Origin: Lactifluus volemus
Lineage: Eukaryota > Basidiomycota > Agaricomycetes > Russulales > Russulaceae
Assembly: GCA_022376515.1 (NCBI GenBank)
Contig: WTXI01000268.1
Span: 1 to 49,289 of the forward strand
Reading direction: 5' to 3'
Length of the DNA stretch: 49,289 nucleotides
In this document: piece after piece, positions 10,520-19,868 of the stretch
Layout of the letters: each line of letters starts with the position of its first letter
Numbering within the stretch: the stretch's first letter is position 1
The notes under the pieces: generated by a model
The model's database searches: none
Told to the model about the DNA's origin: nothing
What the model saw: the letters and a program-made list of their open reading frames with translations, nothing else
Made by a program: the position numbers and the translations under genes

Positions 10520-11150
10520 TGGCCACTATGAGGTAGACGGTAGTGCAGGTAGGGCTCAACAGGGCCCCATCACTTGCTCAATGGAAAAAAAAAGAGATGG
10601 AAATATGAGGGGGAAAATAAAAATAAAAACAAACAAACCAAGGGGCACAGGGTGTGTCATATTGGGTCGGTCATTTGTGTCTTTGAAGGGGAGGGTCATG
10701 GTAGCACACAAGGTGGCTGCTGTAGGGAGGGGCAGCGGCACGGATGAGAAAGACAGGTCAAGGGTGGGGTCATCAGGTGCCCACACATGTTATGCCAGCA
10801 CATGAGGTGGCTGTCATGAGGTAGACGGTGGCAGCGCAGGTGGGGTTGATGGGTATAGCAGCCAGCACCTGCTGTGCAAGTGCATGTGGTGTCCATTGTG
10901 GGGAAGACGGCAGCGCAGGTGAGAACAGTGGGTGTGCAGGTGGAGTAGATAGGTGCCCACACCTGCTGTGCCAGTGCACAAGGTAGCTGTCATGTGGTAG
11001 ATACTGGCAGGACAGGTGTGGTCAATGGGTGCAGCAGCCAGCACTTGCTGTGTTGGTGCATGAGGTGGTGTTGCGAGATAGACGATGGTGACAAGGATGA
11101 GATCAACAGGAGTGCAGGTGCAGTCTACAGGTGTGGCAGCCAGCATCTAG
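10520..11150. repeat. Degenerate minisatellite, unit about 80-90 bp
   Basis: The core GAGGTAGACGGTRGYRGCGCAGG recurs in variant forms near 10530, 10817, 10905, 10996 and 11076. Each core is followed by GTGCAGCAGCCAGCACCTGC-like and TGCAAGTGCATGAGGTGG-like segments. Unit length varies from about 80 to 90 bp. A G-rich, poorly repetitive insert at 10570-10790 separates the first unit from the rest. Minus-strand frames across it (10556-11146) are repeat-driven Cys/His/Thr strings, not genes. Confidence 0.7.
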
Positions 11151-11555
11151 TCCTGGGTTAGAGAGAGCTGCGAATGACAAAATGTCAGATGAACAGGAGA
11201 AAAAAGTGGGGACATGGGACTCACCTTCTAGCACGGTCAAGGAAAATGTGAACATGATAAAGAGAGGTGTAGGAGACACATGAGGAAAAGCAGGTGAGGC
11301 TCTGGTGCCAGTATAAGTGCATTGTTCCCAGAATAACTGAAGGTGGGTGAATGAGATGACTGACCAGCAAAAGTACTAAGTCAACAACATGCACGTGCCC
11401 CATTTGGAGAATTCGAACTTCAACAATGTGACTTGAGCAAATATTTGTAAACAGTCTCTCAAGCAACTTGCCACAAGTCATCTCCCTCTTTGTGCTCAGC
11501 ACACACATTATATCTCTCAGATCAGGCTTGTGCTTGTAAGTGTGGGACAGTTGCA
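11151..11555 (-). other. Unidentified minus-strand open frame region
   Basis: A 111-codon frame (11221-11556, minus) begins MQLSHTYKHKPDLRD and contains KREMTCGKLLERLF before running into hydrophobic sequence. Its first half has protein-like composition; the second looks non-coding, perhaps past a splice site. No family is recognised. It could be an exon of the same decayed gene as 11881-12461, which is also on the minus strand. Confidence 0.3.
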
Positions 11556-11880
11556 TTGATCATTATAATGTTATGTACACAAGGGCATTAGATTATAATC
11601 AACAATATAATCAATGTGAAATCCATTATAAATAAGTCCCCAAGATTATAATGGCTGCATGATCAGATAGGGCAATGATAATTCGCTTACAATGGGAATT
11701 ATATAAGTACTAATGAGTCCCTAAGATTATAATGGGTGCACGATCAGATAGGGCCATGATAACATTATTATAACCTAATGCAGTCACAAGATCTTGATTA
11801 TAATTTTTGGCTAGACTTAGAAGTGTATTATAACTCGCTTACAATGGCAATTATAATGCTGACTCGTTATAAACCCCTTT
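11556..11880. repeat. AT-rich ATTATAAT array with an internal ~78-bp tandem duplication
   Basis: The octamer ATTATAAT or close variants occur about ten times. Two units beginning AGTCCCYAAGATTATAATGG (near 11634 and 11714) are followed by TGCAYGATCAGATAGGG and TGATAA, giving a tandem period near 78 bp. The phrase CGCTTACAATGG recurs near 11691 and 11838. Compare 9200-9460. The motif is self-complementary, so the block could form many small hairpins or bind a dimeric protein. Confidence 0.6.
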
Positions 11881-12461
11881 CTAAATTTGCGACAAGTCAT
11901 GAACATGCTGTTCTGTGTCATACAAGGTGAGGCTCTGTCCATAAGTGAGAATATAGATAAAAATGAAAAACACGAGGCAGCAGGGAGGCAGAGGTCCAGA
12001 CAAATCTGTAACAGAACCACCATGACAATTACCATGGTCTTGGTTCCCATAATCACGATTTCCACCAAAGTTGCTACATGAAACATGGCTCTTAAGCTGA
12101 CTGCCAGCCTGGGAGCTGCCACGAATACCAATGAAAGGAAGGTGGACAACTTTAGTGTGGTGGTAAAGGTACATTATCTCTGACGTGTATGTGATATGGG
12201 GAGCAGGTGGATTGCGCTTCATCAGGTCCATTCCCAGGGGCTGTTGACATGAATGATGAGCCTTGTGGCTTTGGCCCCTCCCTCTGAGGAGGGCACGTTT
12301 ATTATTTCTCCTTTATCCTCTGCCCCATTGGGTTCAGATGCTCCACCACCAGTGGAATTGGAAGAAAGGCTAAAAATCAAATGGACGGTGCATGTTTGTG
12401 TTGCAAGGGGCGCAGGAGGTGCAGGAGATGGGGCTTTCAGGTAGGAGGAACTGCACACCAA
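11881..12461 (-). pseudogene. Unidentified protein remnant
   Basis: Two minus-strand frames. 12222-12461 ends with NVPSSEGGAKATRLIIHV. 11881-12231 includes PHITYTSEIMYLYHHTKVV, HLPFIGIRGSS and an Asn/Gly-rich stretch (NFGGNRDYGNQDHGN). Composition up to about residue 80 is protein-like; beyond that the frame becomes hydrophobic and is probably intronic or random. I recognise no domain. It borders the TTAAG/CT-rich repeat on the right and the ATTATAAT array on the left, so it may be a captured or disrupted gene. Confidence 0.35.
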
Positions 12462-12599
12462 GGATTGTCTAAATTCTGATTAGCAGAATGAAATGTAGAC
12501 AGGCAAGAGAAAAGAGGATACCCCAGTGAGAGTGGACTCAAGTTGCCAGTCACGTCCTGGTAATGGAATGCAATCAGCCTCCTCAGCTGGGTGCAGGAG

Positions 12600-13297
12600 A
12601 TGTGGGAGGCCCAGGAGGCGTGTGAAGTGCAGGAGGTGCGGAGGCAGTGGCAGAGGAGATGGAAGTGGCTTAGGAGGCCCATGAGGTGATGCAGGTGGTG
12701 GGGCAGGAGGTGGTGGTGGAGGCAGAGGTGAAAGAAAATGTCAGGATGTGTTGGGTTGGGGCAGATAGCATGACAACATACCAGAGAGGAGATGCAGCAG
12801 GCGTTGGTGCAGGCAGCATGACACTGTAGACCAACTAGCAGTGCCAGTGGGTCCAGGAGGCATGCGAAGTGAAGGTGACAAAAGTGGTGAAGGTGGCGCA
12901 GGCACAGGATAACGCAGTAGAGGCAGAGAAAGAGAAAGAGGAAGAGGAAGAGGAAGAGGAAGAGGAAGAGGAAGAGGAAGAGAGGGGGTGGAGCAGGCAG
13001 CAGTGGGATGCGTTGGGGTGGGGGAAGTCAAAAAAAAAAAGAGGCAATGTACCCAGAATCACGCTTATAGACAGATGCAGTCGCGGTGGCAAGAGGGCAA
13101 AGGACACTGAGACATGTGGTGGGGCAAGACGGTAAGTAATGGTGGCAACAGTAGAGGCCACGACATGAAGACAGCGACAGAGGGGGACAGTGGGGCAGAC
13201 AACAAGTGGCATGAAAATGATGAGGCAACAAAAATTAATATCAAGAAAACAAGAGTAAACAACAGATGCAGGTACACTAGAACGACTTAGCAAAAAA
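12600..13297 (-). repeat. CT/GA-rich core of a dispersed element (copy A), inverted relative to 15710-16450
   Basis: Read on the minus strand, this block matches the plus strand at about 15710-16450 over roughly 700 bp in the same order. Shared landmarks are TGCAAAGTCATGAA, ATGTTGATTTTTG-like sequence, a CCACCACACATCTCAGYGTCC segment, a poly-T followed by GACTTCCCCCAC, a CTCTTCC/CTCTGCC tandem, then GGTATGTTGT. Strand asymmetry is strong (pyrimidine-rich on the minus strand). Open frames through it (12835-13302) are Ser/Pro/Leu-rich products of the repeat and shift frame between the two copies, so I do not call a gene. Confidence 0.7.
12920..12983. repeat. GAGGAA microsatellite
   Basis: About ten copies of the hexamer GAGGAA (with initial AGAGAA variants). 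This is the local expansion that gives the poly-Glu or poly-Ser frames here. The sister copy near 16085-16125 carries CTCTGC repeats instead, so the tract mutated independently after the two copies separated. Confidence 0.9.
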
Positions 13298-13995
13298 TTC
13301 ATGACTTTTGCAAAACCTTTGTGACTTCACAAAATTTTCAGTGTGCTTAGCTAATTATGTGATAATTAAGTGACTTTAAGTGACTTTAAGCAAAGTTAAG
13401 TGACTGTATATGTTTAAGTAACAATTAAGCAAACACAATAACTAAGAAAGCAGTGAACCAATTGTTTTAAGTGGTTTTAAGTGATAATTAAGCGACACTT
13501 GATAATCAAGCAACTGGTAAGTGCAGTAAGCAGTCAACAAGATGTTTTAAGTGCAATTAAGTACACAGATATGACACTTAAACAGTTGGTTAAAAATCAT
13601 GTGATTACTTTGCTTAAAAAATGGGCATTGCTTAACTTTGCTTAATTGTGCTTAAATGACTTAATTGTCTTAAGCTTCGCTTAATGTACTTAAAACTACT
13701 TGAAAAGCAATTTTAAGCAATTTCAAGTACATTTTAAGCATATTTTAAGCACATTTTAAGTAAAACTTTTTAAGTAACTTTAAGTAACTTTAAGCTGCTC
13801 TGATGGCCTAGTCATAGACATTGCATAAAGTTTTACTATTTAATACTATTATGGTGTGTGAAATAATTTCAATGTAGTTTTCATTATGTTACATTTATTC
13901 TGTGATGTGAGCAGAGGATTGCATTTATATGCACATCTACAACATGGGAGAACTTGAACATGCCATATGAAGTAATGGCCCACTAGCTCAAGTTA
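13298..13995. repeat. TTAAG-rich block, repeated at 42422-43244
   Basis: Dense TTAAG/CTTAA motifs (TTAAGTGAC, TTTTAAGCA and similar) from 13330 to 13795, followed by TAGTCATAGACATTGCATAAAG and a further ~180 bp ending CCCACTAGCTCAAGTTA. The whole block recurs in direct orientation at 42422-43244 with high identity. Here it separates the CT-rich copy A from the MULE gene. Similar TTAAG-rich flanks border element 15421-17006. No gene lies inside. Confidence 0.8.
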
Positions 13996-15420
13996 GATCT
14001 AAGAAGACCGGTTGCCTGTGCAAGATCGTGATCAAGTGTTATCCCCACACACCAATTATCTGTGGGCGATATGAAGGGGATCATGACCATGGAGTTGGCT
14101 CATCAAATATCCCATTCATCTGGATCTCATTGGCTTTATGGGAACAAATTAGAGGCTTGCTAGAGCAGAAAGTACATTGAAGAGAGATCATAAGTAACTA
14201 TTTAATTAATTGATGTGCCTGATCTAATACATTCAGTTTAGGTATGCATTATCAAGAATGAGGTACCTGAAGGTAGCCAGGATAGATATGCCATGCTAGA
14301 GGATGTCAATTGGATATCATAATTACTTCAACAAGGATATATATGCCTGCATCCAGAAGATGTGATCTCGACTAGACTCTGGGTTGACAGATTTAAAGCA
14401 GATGGTGTGTATACATTTTACAAAGATAGGCTAGATCTACCACCCTCTAATTCAAGATTGAGACAAGATGCCTTTGTGCTCTGCTTTCAAACTAGCTTTC
14501 AAATAGATGCATTCCAGCGCCTTGGTGGTGGATTTATTGGTATTGATGCAACACATAATACCACTTAATATCAAGATCTCCTCCTATTTACAATTATCAT
14601 GCATGATCATTGGGGACGTGGTGAGTGATCTAATCAGTGATCTTGATCAATCACTTATCTTACTGAATAGACGTGCCTGTTGCTTGGATGCTTATATCTA
14701 ATGCAACCATGAATACGATCTCATTCTTTATCAGTTAGGTAAAGGATGGGAGTCCAGCAGTCCAGCCATCAATTATTATGACAGATCGGGATCAAGCACA
14801 GATGGCAGCAATTAAAGTGTATCCACAGAGCTGGATCTTTCTGTGCACATGGCATGTGCTACATGCAATAGTAGCTCACTTTACCACTAGTAAACATCCG
14901 GCACTGTGGAAAAAGATCAAGAAATGGGTGAAAACAGATAGTTGGGCCAAGTTTGATCAGATCAAGGATGAGATCCTCGATGATCTGTCCACCCCTGCCT
15001 CATTTGTTGTCTATTTGAAACAATCATGGATACCAATAGTTCATCAATGGTCAATAGCTGCATGAAAAGGCAGATCTATCTTTGAGAAGGGTGAAACTAA
15101 TATGTTGATTGAAGCATATGTAATTGGTTTCTGTTCCAATAAGATAAAACTAACTTATTCTAGATTTCATCATAAGTTAAAATCTGATTGGCTAGATAGC
15201 ATGCGAAATCGCTGAATTGATCATGTCATGCACACACTAGTTTAGCAGATGGTCCCAGATTATCAAGAATAACATGCGCTTCAAAATGTCAGACTAGCAG
15301 GGCCAGACCTTGCAGGGCAGCAGTGGCAGCAAATACTCAAAACTGCCAGGGGCATATCTGCCAATTCAATTCAACAGTTTGATCTTATGCAATTTCATAT
15401 CGCTTCCTAATTCCAGCCTG

Positions 15421-17006
15421 CATCAGGAAAATGTCATATTTGCTTATGCTAATTAATGGTGCTTACTTTGCTTAATGGTCTTAATTACTGTCTTCTGCTT
15501 AATAAAAATTTTCTGTTTTCTGGCTTAAGCACATTAAGCACATTAATCACATTAATCCACACTCAGCACAACTAAGCAATTTTTATTATGACCAATAATG
15601 AAAATTAAGCAAACTTTAATCACGCTAAGCAAACTAAGAGAATTTTAAGAGGCTTTTAATCATGCTAAGCAAATGGAAGTAATTTATGTAATTTAATTAA
15701 AGTCCGAAAAATATGCAAAGTCATGAAAATTTCACTAAGTCATTCCCATGCACCGACCACATGCATCTTTTGCTTGTTCTTATTTACACGATGTTGATTT
15801 TTGTCCATCGTTTTCGTGCTTCCCCTCTGTCCCCTCTATCGCCATCATCTCTGTGTTTAGCCCTCCGCTGTTGCCACCACGGCAGGCTCACTGTCTGGCG
15901 CCGTCACAAGTCTCACTATTCTTCTTCTACCGCCGTCTTTGTGGCCTCTGTCGCCACCGCTCGCCGCTTTGCGCCACCACACATCTCAGCGTCCCCGCGT
16001 TCTCCTTGCCACCGCATTCCCCCCCCCTCTCTCTTTTTTTTGACTTCCCCCACACAAACACGTCTCACTGTTACTTCCTCCCTCCTCTGCCTCTGTCTCT
16101 GCCTCTGCCTCTGCCTCTGCCTCCACCACATTATCCTCTGCCTCCTGCACCTGTGCTGCATCCACGCCCTTGCCTCCCCATCACATCCTCCTGGAACCAC
16201 TGGGCTGCGAGGGGTCCACGGTGCACGCTGTCTGCGCCGTGCCTTCTGCGCCACCTCCTCGGTATGTTGTACGCTACCTCACCCCAACGCTTCCTGACTG
16301 TTTTTTTTTTGTTCGCCTTCACCTCTGCCTCCACCTCCTCCTGTGCCGCTGCCTCCCCTGCCTGCACCCCCCTCCTGTGCCTCCTGCGCACTTCCGTCTC
16401 CTCCACTGTCCCCTCCGCCATCCCCGCACCTCCTGTGCTTCCTGCGCCTCCCATGGCTTCTCCTGCCCCTTCTGCAGCATTTCCTGGGCTTCCCACGCCC
16501 CATGCCTCTTCCTTTGTCCCTCGTCTCCTCCCGCGCCTCCCACGCTTCCCGCACCTCCCGCACCTCCCGCACCTCCCACACCTCCTCCTGTGCCTCCTGC
16601 GCCTGTGCCTCCGCTGCCGCCTCCTCGTGGCCCTGCAGTCCCACCCCCCCAGGGCTGTTGCACCAAGGCCTGTAGATTACTAGTCTTAGATATTCATGTT
16701 GTAGTTTTACTCCAATATATAATTTTGATGCCTATAAAATTGTGTGATTGAAAATTTCAAATTAGTTAAGAATCTGAAAGATGCTTAATGTTACTTAGAT
16801 CTTACTTAATTAGCTTAATTAAGCAGAATGCGCTTAATTCAGCAGATGTGGTTAATTCAGCAAAGGGGTGTGCTTACTGTGCTTAATCAAGGGTTGCTTA
16901 ACTTGTGCTTAATTCTTCTTAATGCTTGCTTAACCTGCTTAATAATGAAATTAAGCACACTAATCACACTTTAAGCATGTTAAGCAAATATGATGTTTTC
17001 CAGATG
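15421..17006. mobile_element. Non-autonomous element B nested in the MULE transposase (TIR CATCWGGAAAA)
   Basis: A 1,586-bp insertion between the MULE core and its SWIM finger. Its ends form an imperfect 26-bp inverted repeat: CATCAGGAAAATGTCATATT (left) against CATCTGGAAAACATCATATT (right, reverse complement), both continuing TGCTTA. TTAAG/CTTAA-rich flanks (15440-15700 and 16770-16990) surround a GC- and CT-rich core (15710-16660). No transposase is inside. Long Pro/Ser/Leu frames (15748-16683 and its shadows) follow the low-complexity core and are not called genes. I could not define a target duplication. The same terminus occurs at 19726 and 43486. Confidence 0.7.
15710..16660 (+). repeat. 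CT/GC-rich core of element B (copy B)
   Basis: Pyrimidine-rich on the plus strand with CTCTGC (16085-16125) and CCTCCCGCA/CCTCCTGCG-type tandems (16540-16620). The first ~740 bp is homologous to the reverse complement of 12600-13297. GC content is far above the TTAAG-rich flanks, a sharp composition switch inside one element. Confidence 0.75.
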
Positions 17007-17554
17007 ACTGGCTCTTATTACACAGTAGATCTAAAACGTGCCACTTGTGATTGTGCAGATTTTCCCAGAGCTCAGGTCTGCAAACACATTGGTGCAATCT
17101 ATTTGCATTTCCCACATCTATTTGCAGAGAAGTTCAGTCTCACCACATCCCTGGGTCCCTCACAATCCCTCAATACATTGTTAGACCAGAGAAGAGCCTA
17201 CAAGCTCTTAAACAGGACATTATGGCACTTATTGATCAAATAACACCTTCTCACACTGTCATGGAGGCCATCCACTCAGCCAAATATAGCCTGACAGTGG
17301 CAATCATATTAACGGAAGGTGCTAGCACATCATTACCTCATAAAGATGTAATTGCACCTAATCAGCACTCCTGGCCAGAAATGGCTGAGTGGATGGGTGT
17401 CAAATGGGCATCGAAGTGTAAGCAGTTGCCCAAGAAACATGGGCTAATGCAATGGAGCATCAGTGTCACCAAGGGCAAGTGGCGGCGGATTTATCTAGAT
17501 CTCTACCTTGGAGGAGAGCAATCGGGTAAACATGCTAAACCCAATGTGTTATGA

Positions 17555-17886
17555 GCATGCCCGGGCACTTGCAGCATACCCAGGACCCTGCCCATATTCC
17601 CCCAAAGTGTTCCCTCCTATACACTCACACTGATAGATTATCATGGTTGTCATTTCAAGTCAAAGTCAAAAATATACATAAACTAAATACATTGTGTGCA
17701 TTTATATACTTGGCCTGTCCTAGATGGGGTCAGGTGTTCTGGAAGATAGTGCCACAATGGCACATCTTGCAGGGTGGTATTGGGATAGTGACAATGGTGT
17801 TGGGATAGTGAGATGGCCAGCAAAGTGGCAGCGAGGGGATACATATTGTCTGTCGAAGCACAGGACAGCGCCAGAGCAACACCTGT
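17555..17886. other. Spacer after the MULE gene, nothing identified
   Basis: Short repeated phrases only (GGTGTTGGGATAGTG variants near 17775-17815). It is probably the 3' untranslated or terminal region of the MULE, but no terminal inverted repeat pairing with the 5' side was found by eye. Confidence 0.35.
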
Positions 17887-18236
17887 CACTGGTTGGGATA
17901 CTGCATTTTGAGGCTAACAAAATCTTGACATAATTGTAATATAAGGCCATTTGTTTTCCTTTATTTTTTATGAGAATAAATATGAATAAAATGATTATAT
18001 TTTGTTAAGCTAAATGTACATCACAAAATTAAGCCAAAATCATACTTCTCTAATTGATAGACATTGTGCTAGATAACATGCAAGATAGGTCTGAGTTTTG
18101 TGTCATACATTATCTTAACAATATATAATGATTTTATTTATATTTATCCTCATAAAAAATGAAGAAAAACAAATGGCCTTATATTATGATTATGTTAAGA
18201 TTTTGTTAGCCTCAAAAGGCAGTTTTCCAACCAGTG
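17887..18236. repeat. 350-bp inverted-repeat element (MITE-like), ends CACTGGTTGG
   Basis: Arms of roughly 115 bp, 17887-18000 and 18117-18236, are inverted repeats of each other. The outer ends are CACTGGTTGGGATACTGC and its near complement ending CCAACCAGTG; shared inner blocks include AAGGCCATTTGTTTTCCTT and TTATGAGAATAAATATGAAT. A loop of about 115 bp separates them. It abuts the hAT-2 region, so it could be a hAT-derived MITE. No clear 8-bp duplication was seen. Confidence 0.75.
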
Positions 18237-19725
18237 TGTATCAGCCAGATTTATGTATCAAAGGTAGTCTATTGACAGTTTCTACCCATGCATCACAGCC
18301 CTCTTTTTACCATGTGTTTTCTATGTATCACAGCCCTCAATTGACCAACATTGTGGCAGAGAGGATTGGGAAGACAAATTGGAGAGAGATTGGGGAGGAT
18401 TGGGGGGGGATTGGGAAGAAAAATCAGAGAGAGATTGGAGAGGGATTGGATCAGGAAAAGATTAGGAAGGAATTGGGGAGAGAGATCAGAGAGAAATCAG
18501 AGAGAGAGATCAGAGAGGAATTGGAGAGAGAGATTGGAGAGGAATCGGGAAGAGAGATCGGAGAGGAATTGGGGAGACAGATTAGAGAGAGATTAAGGAG
18601 ACAGATTGGAGAGAGATCAGAGAGACAGATTGAAGACAGATTGGAAAAACAGATTGGAGAGAGATCAGGGAGACAGATTGAAGATAACAATCCACGTAGT
18701 AGATACAAATTGATCAAAATTGTACCTAATAGATCAACTTTCTACTGGGCCTTATCACTTAGGCGCAACACCTTCAAGAAAATCTTAGAGGATTTAGGCC
18801 AAGATCAATTACAGCTGGTTTGAGATATTCCAACAAGATGGTTCTCAGTTTTTCTAATGATTGATCAGGCATTAAAACTTAGAGAAGTGAGTCTTATTTC
18901 AAAAGATGTCTATTTGTCTTTTAATACTAACCTACTAATAATTTAGCCTATAACTCAGTTCTTGACAGAGTCAGAATCAAGTCATCAGCTGTTGCCAGCT
19001 GACTGAGACAAGCTCATTATGGTGAAAAATATTCTTCAAGTGTGTCTCATGACTTTGGAACACCATAAAAGTATATTAATCCTTTATTGCTTAGATTCCA
19101 CATGCATTTCAGCAGGTGTTATCTGCTGAGAAGACCCCTACACTCTGGAGAACCCTTCCAGCCTTTGATAATCTGATTAAGGGGCTTAAGTCCCATTTGA
19201 AGCTTAGAACTACCCCTCTAGATGCTATTTCAATTGTTGAAGATGCCATTGAAAAGCCTGATGACTATAAGGAAGAAATTGAAGATATCCCAGCTTATGC
19301 CCTATCTCTAGGTAAGTCATTATTATTTTTTATAAGCAGTATTAATACTTGGTATAGTTCTCAACCCATCAGCAAAGCGCAAGTTGTCTAAGTCTCATTT
19401 CCAGGGCTCTAATATGCTATTAATGCAGCAAACCCTTCTTGAGGCTGTATGTTCTAAATTTATTGCCTTCAAGTTATAAAATGATTAATTGTAGTCCATA
19501 CTAGCTTGAGCCCTACTATCAAGCCCTAGAACCAGCCCCAAGGACTCCTCCTCAACCTTCTAATGCTCAGTTATCTACACTTTCATATAATGAAAGAGCT
19601 TATGAGCTCCTTGGGATGAATAACTCTAACAACATTGAACCAGATTGCTCCACCCTAGAAGAGGAAGTGGACAGCTATCTTGGTGTTGCACCAAGAAAAA
19701 ATATTAGTAGTATTGTATTTGAGCA
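18128..19725 (+). pseudogene. hAT-2 transposase, N-terminal and middle part (fused to repeat-derived ORF)
   Basis: The open frame 18128-18823 (231 codons) starts in the right arm of the inverted-repeat element, crosses the 24-nt minisatellite and ends in genuine hAT sequence (RYKLIKIVPNRSTFYWAL, ILEDLGQDQL). After a stop at about 18821-18823 hAT sequence continues (DIPTRWFSVFLMIDQALKL, matching the hAT block that reads PTRW). Further exons follow: 19116-19391 (TPTLWRTLPAFDNLIKGLKS, DAIEKPDDYKEEIEDIP) and 19510-19725 (ELLGMNNSNN, EEEVDSYLGVAPRKNI). The gene is then cut by a MITE at 19726; its C-terminal exon is found inverted at 23060-23424. Confidence 0.75.
18350..18685 (+). repeat. 24-nt minisatellite encoding an 8-residue repeat (REIGEELG-like)
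   Basis: Purine-rich array of GGAGAGAGATT/C-type units. Translated in the open frame 18128-18823 it gives at least eight consecutive 8-residue units (REIREELE, REIGEESG, REIGEELG, RQIRERLR, RQIGERSE, RQIEDRLE, KQIGERSG, RQIEDNNP). The 24-nt period stays in frame throughout. The predicted peptide is a highly charged helix or coiled coil. It directly precedes the hAT-2 core sequence. Confidence 0.85.
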
Positions 19726-19868
19726 CATCAGGAAAACCCATCTGGCCTTAAAGTGTATTAGATGCTCCTTAAAGCTTACTTAAGTGACTTATTGACAGTG
19801 GTAAGTAGATGTCAATAAGACACTTAAGTAAGCTCTAAGGAGCATCTAATACACTTTAAGGCCAGATG
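19726..19868. mobile_element. Hairpin MITE inside hAT-2 (left and central part)
   Basis: Begins CATCAGGAAAACCCATC and continues CTGGCCTTAAAGTGTATTAG; the sequence up to about 19780 is repeated almost perfectly as reverse complement at about 19816-19868 around a ~35-bp loop. It contains CTTAAG motifs and shares its terminus with element B. The last 13 bases of its right end are missing here because a copia LTR is inserted after AGATG (19864-19868). That end is found at 23425-23442 on the far side of an inversion. Restored length about 156 bp. Confidence 0.8.

Larger units (their letters stand above)
13996..17554 (+). pseudogene. MULE (Mutator-like) transposase, interrupted by a nested element
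   Basis: From 13996 the frame gives a zinc-finger-like RYEGDHDHGVGSSNIPF segment, then a DDE core: GGGFIGIDATHNTT (first Asp, about 14530), IMTDRDQAQMAAI (second Asp, about 14780) and FLCTWHVLHAIVAHF, the CxWH block typical of MULEs. A 50-nt-class intron (about 14622-14672, GTGAGT...TAG) splits the core. After the insertion at 15421-17006 comes the SWIM finger CDCADFPRAQVCKH (CxCx8CxH, about 17045-17085), which binds DNA in this family. A frameshift near 17150 leads into the C-terminal part, ending at TGA 17552-17554. Stops near 14570 and 15065 and the insertion make it inactive. Confidence 0.85.

Noticed and set aside
10556..11146. Overlapping Cys/His/Thr-rich minus-strand frames resembling zinc proteins
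   Set aside because: They follow the ~85-bp minisatellite, whose repeats create periodic Cys and His codons.
12835..13302. 155-codon minus-strand frame with poly-Ser
   Set aside because: Product of the GAGGAA microsatellite and flanking repeat; no coding conservation with copy B.
13298..13800. Regularly spaced TTAAG motifs considered as a CRISPR-like or telomere-like array
   Set aside because: Spacing is irregular, there are no unique equal-length spacers, and the block recurs as a dispersed repeat with transposon context.
16279..16666. Gly/Glu/Arg-rich minus-strand frames resembling collagen-like or RGG proteins
   Set aside because: Antisense reading of CCTCCTGCG-type tandem repeats.
15748..16683. 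311-codon open frame, Pro/Ser/Leu-rich, in the CT-rich core
   Set aside because: The whole core is pyrimidine-rich low-complexity DNA open in several frames on both strands; the homologous copy at 12600-13297 does not preserve the frame.
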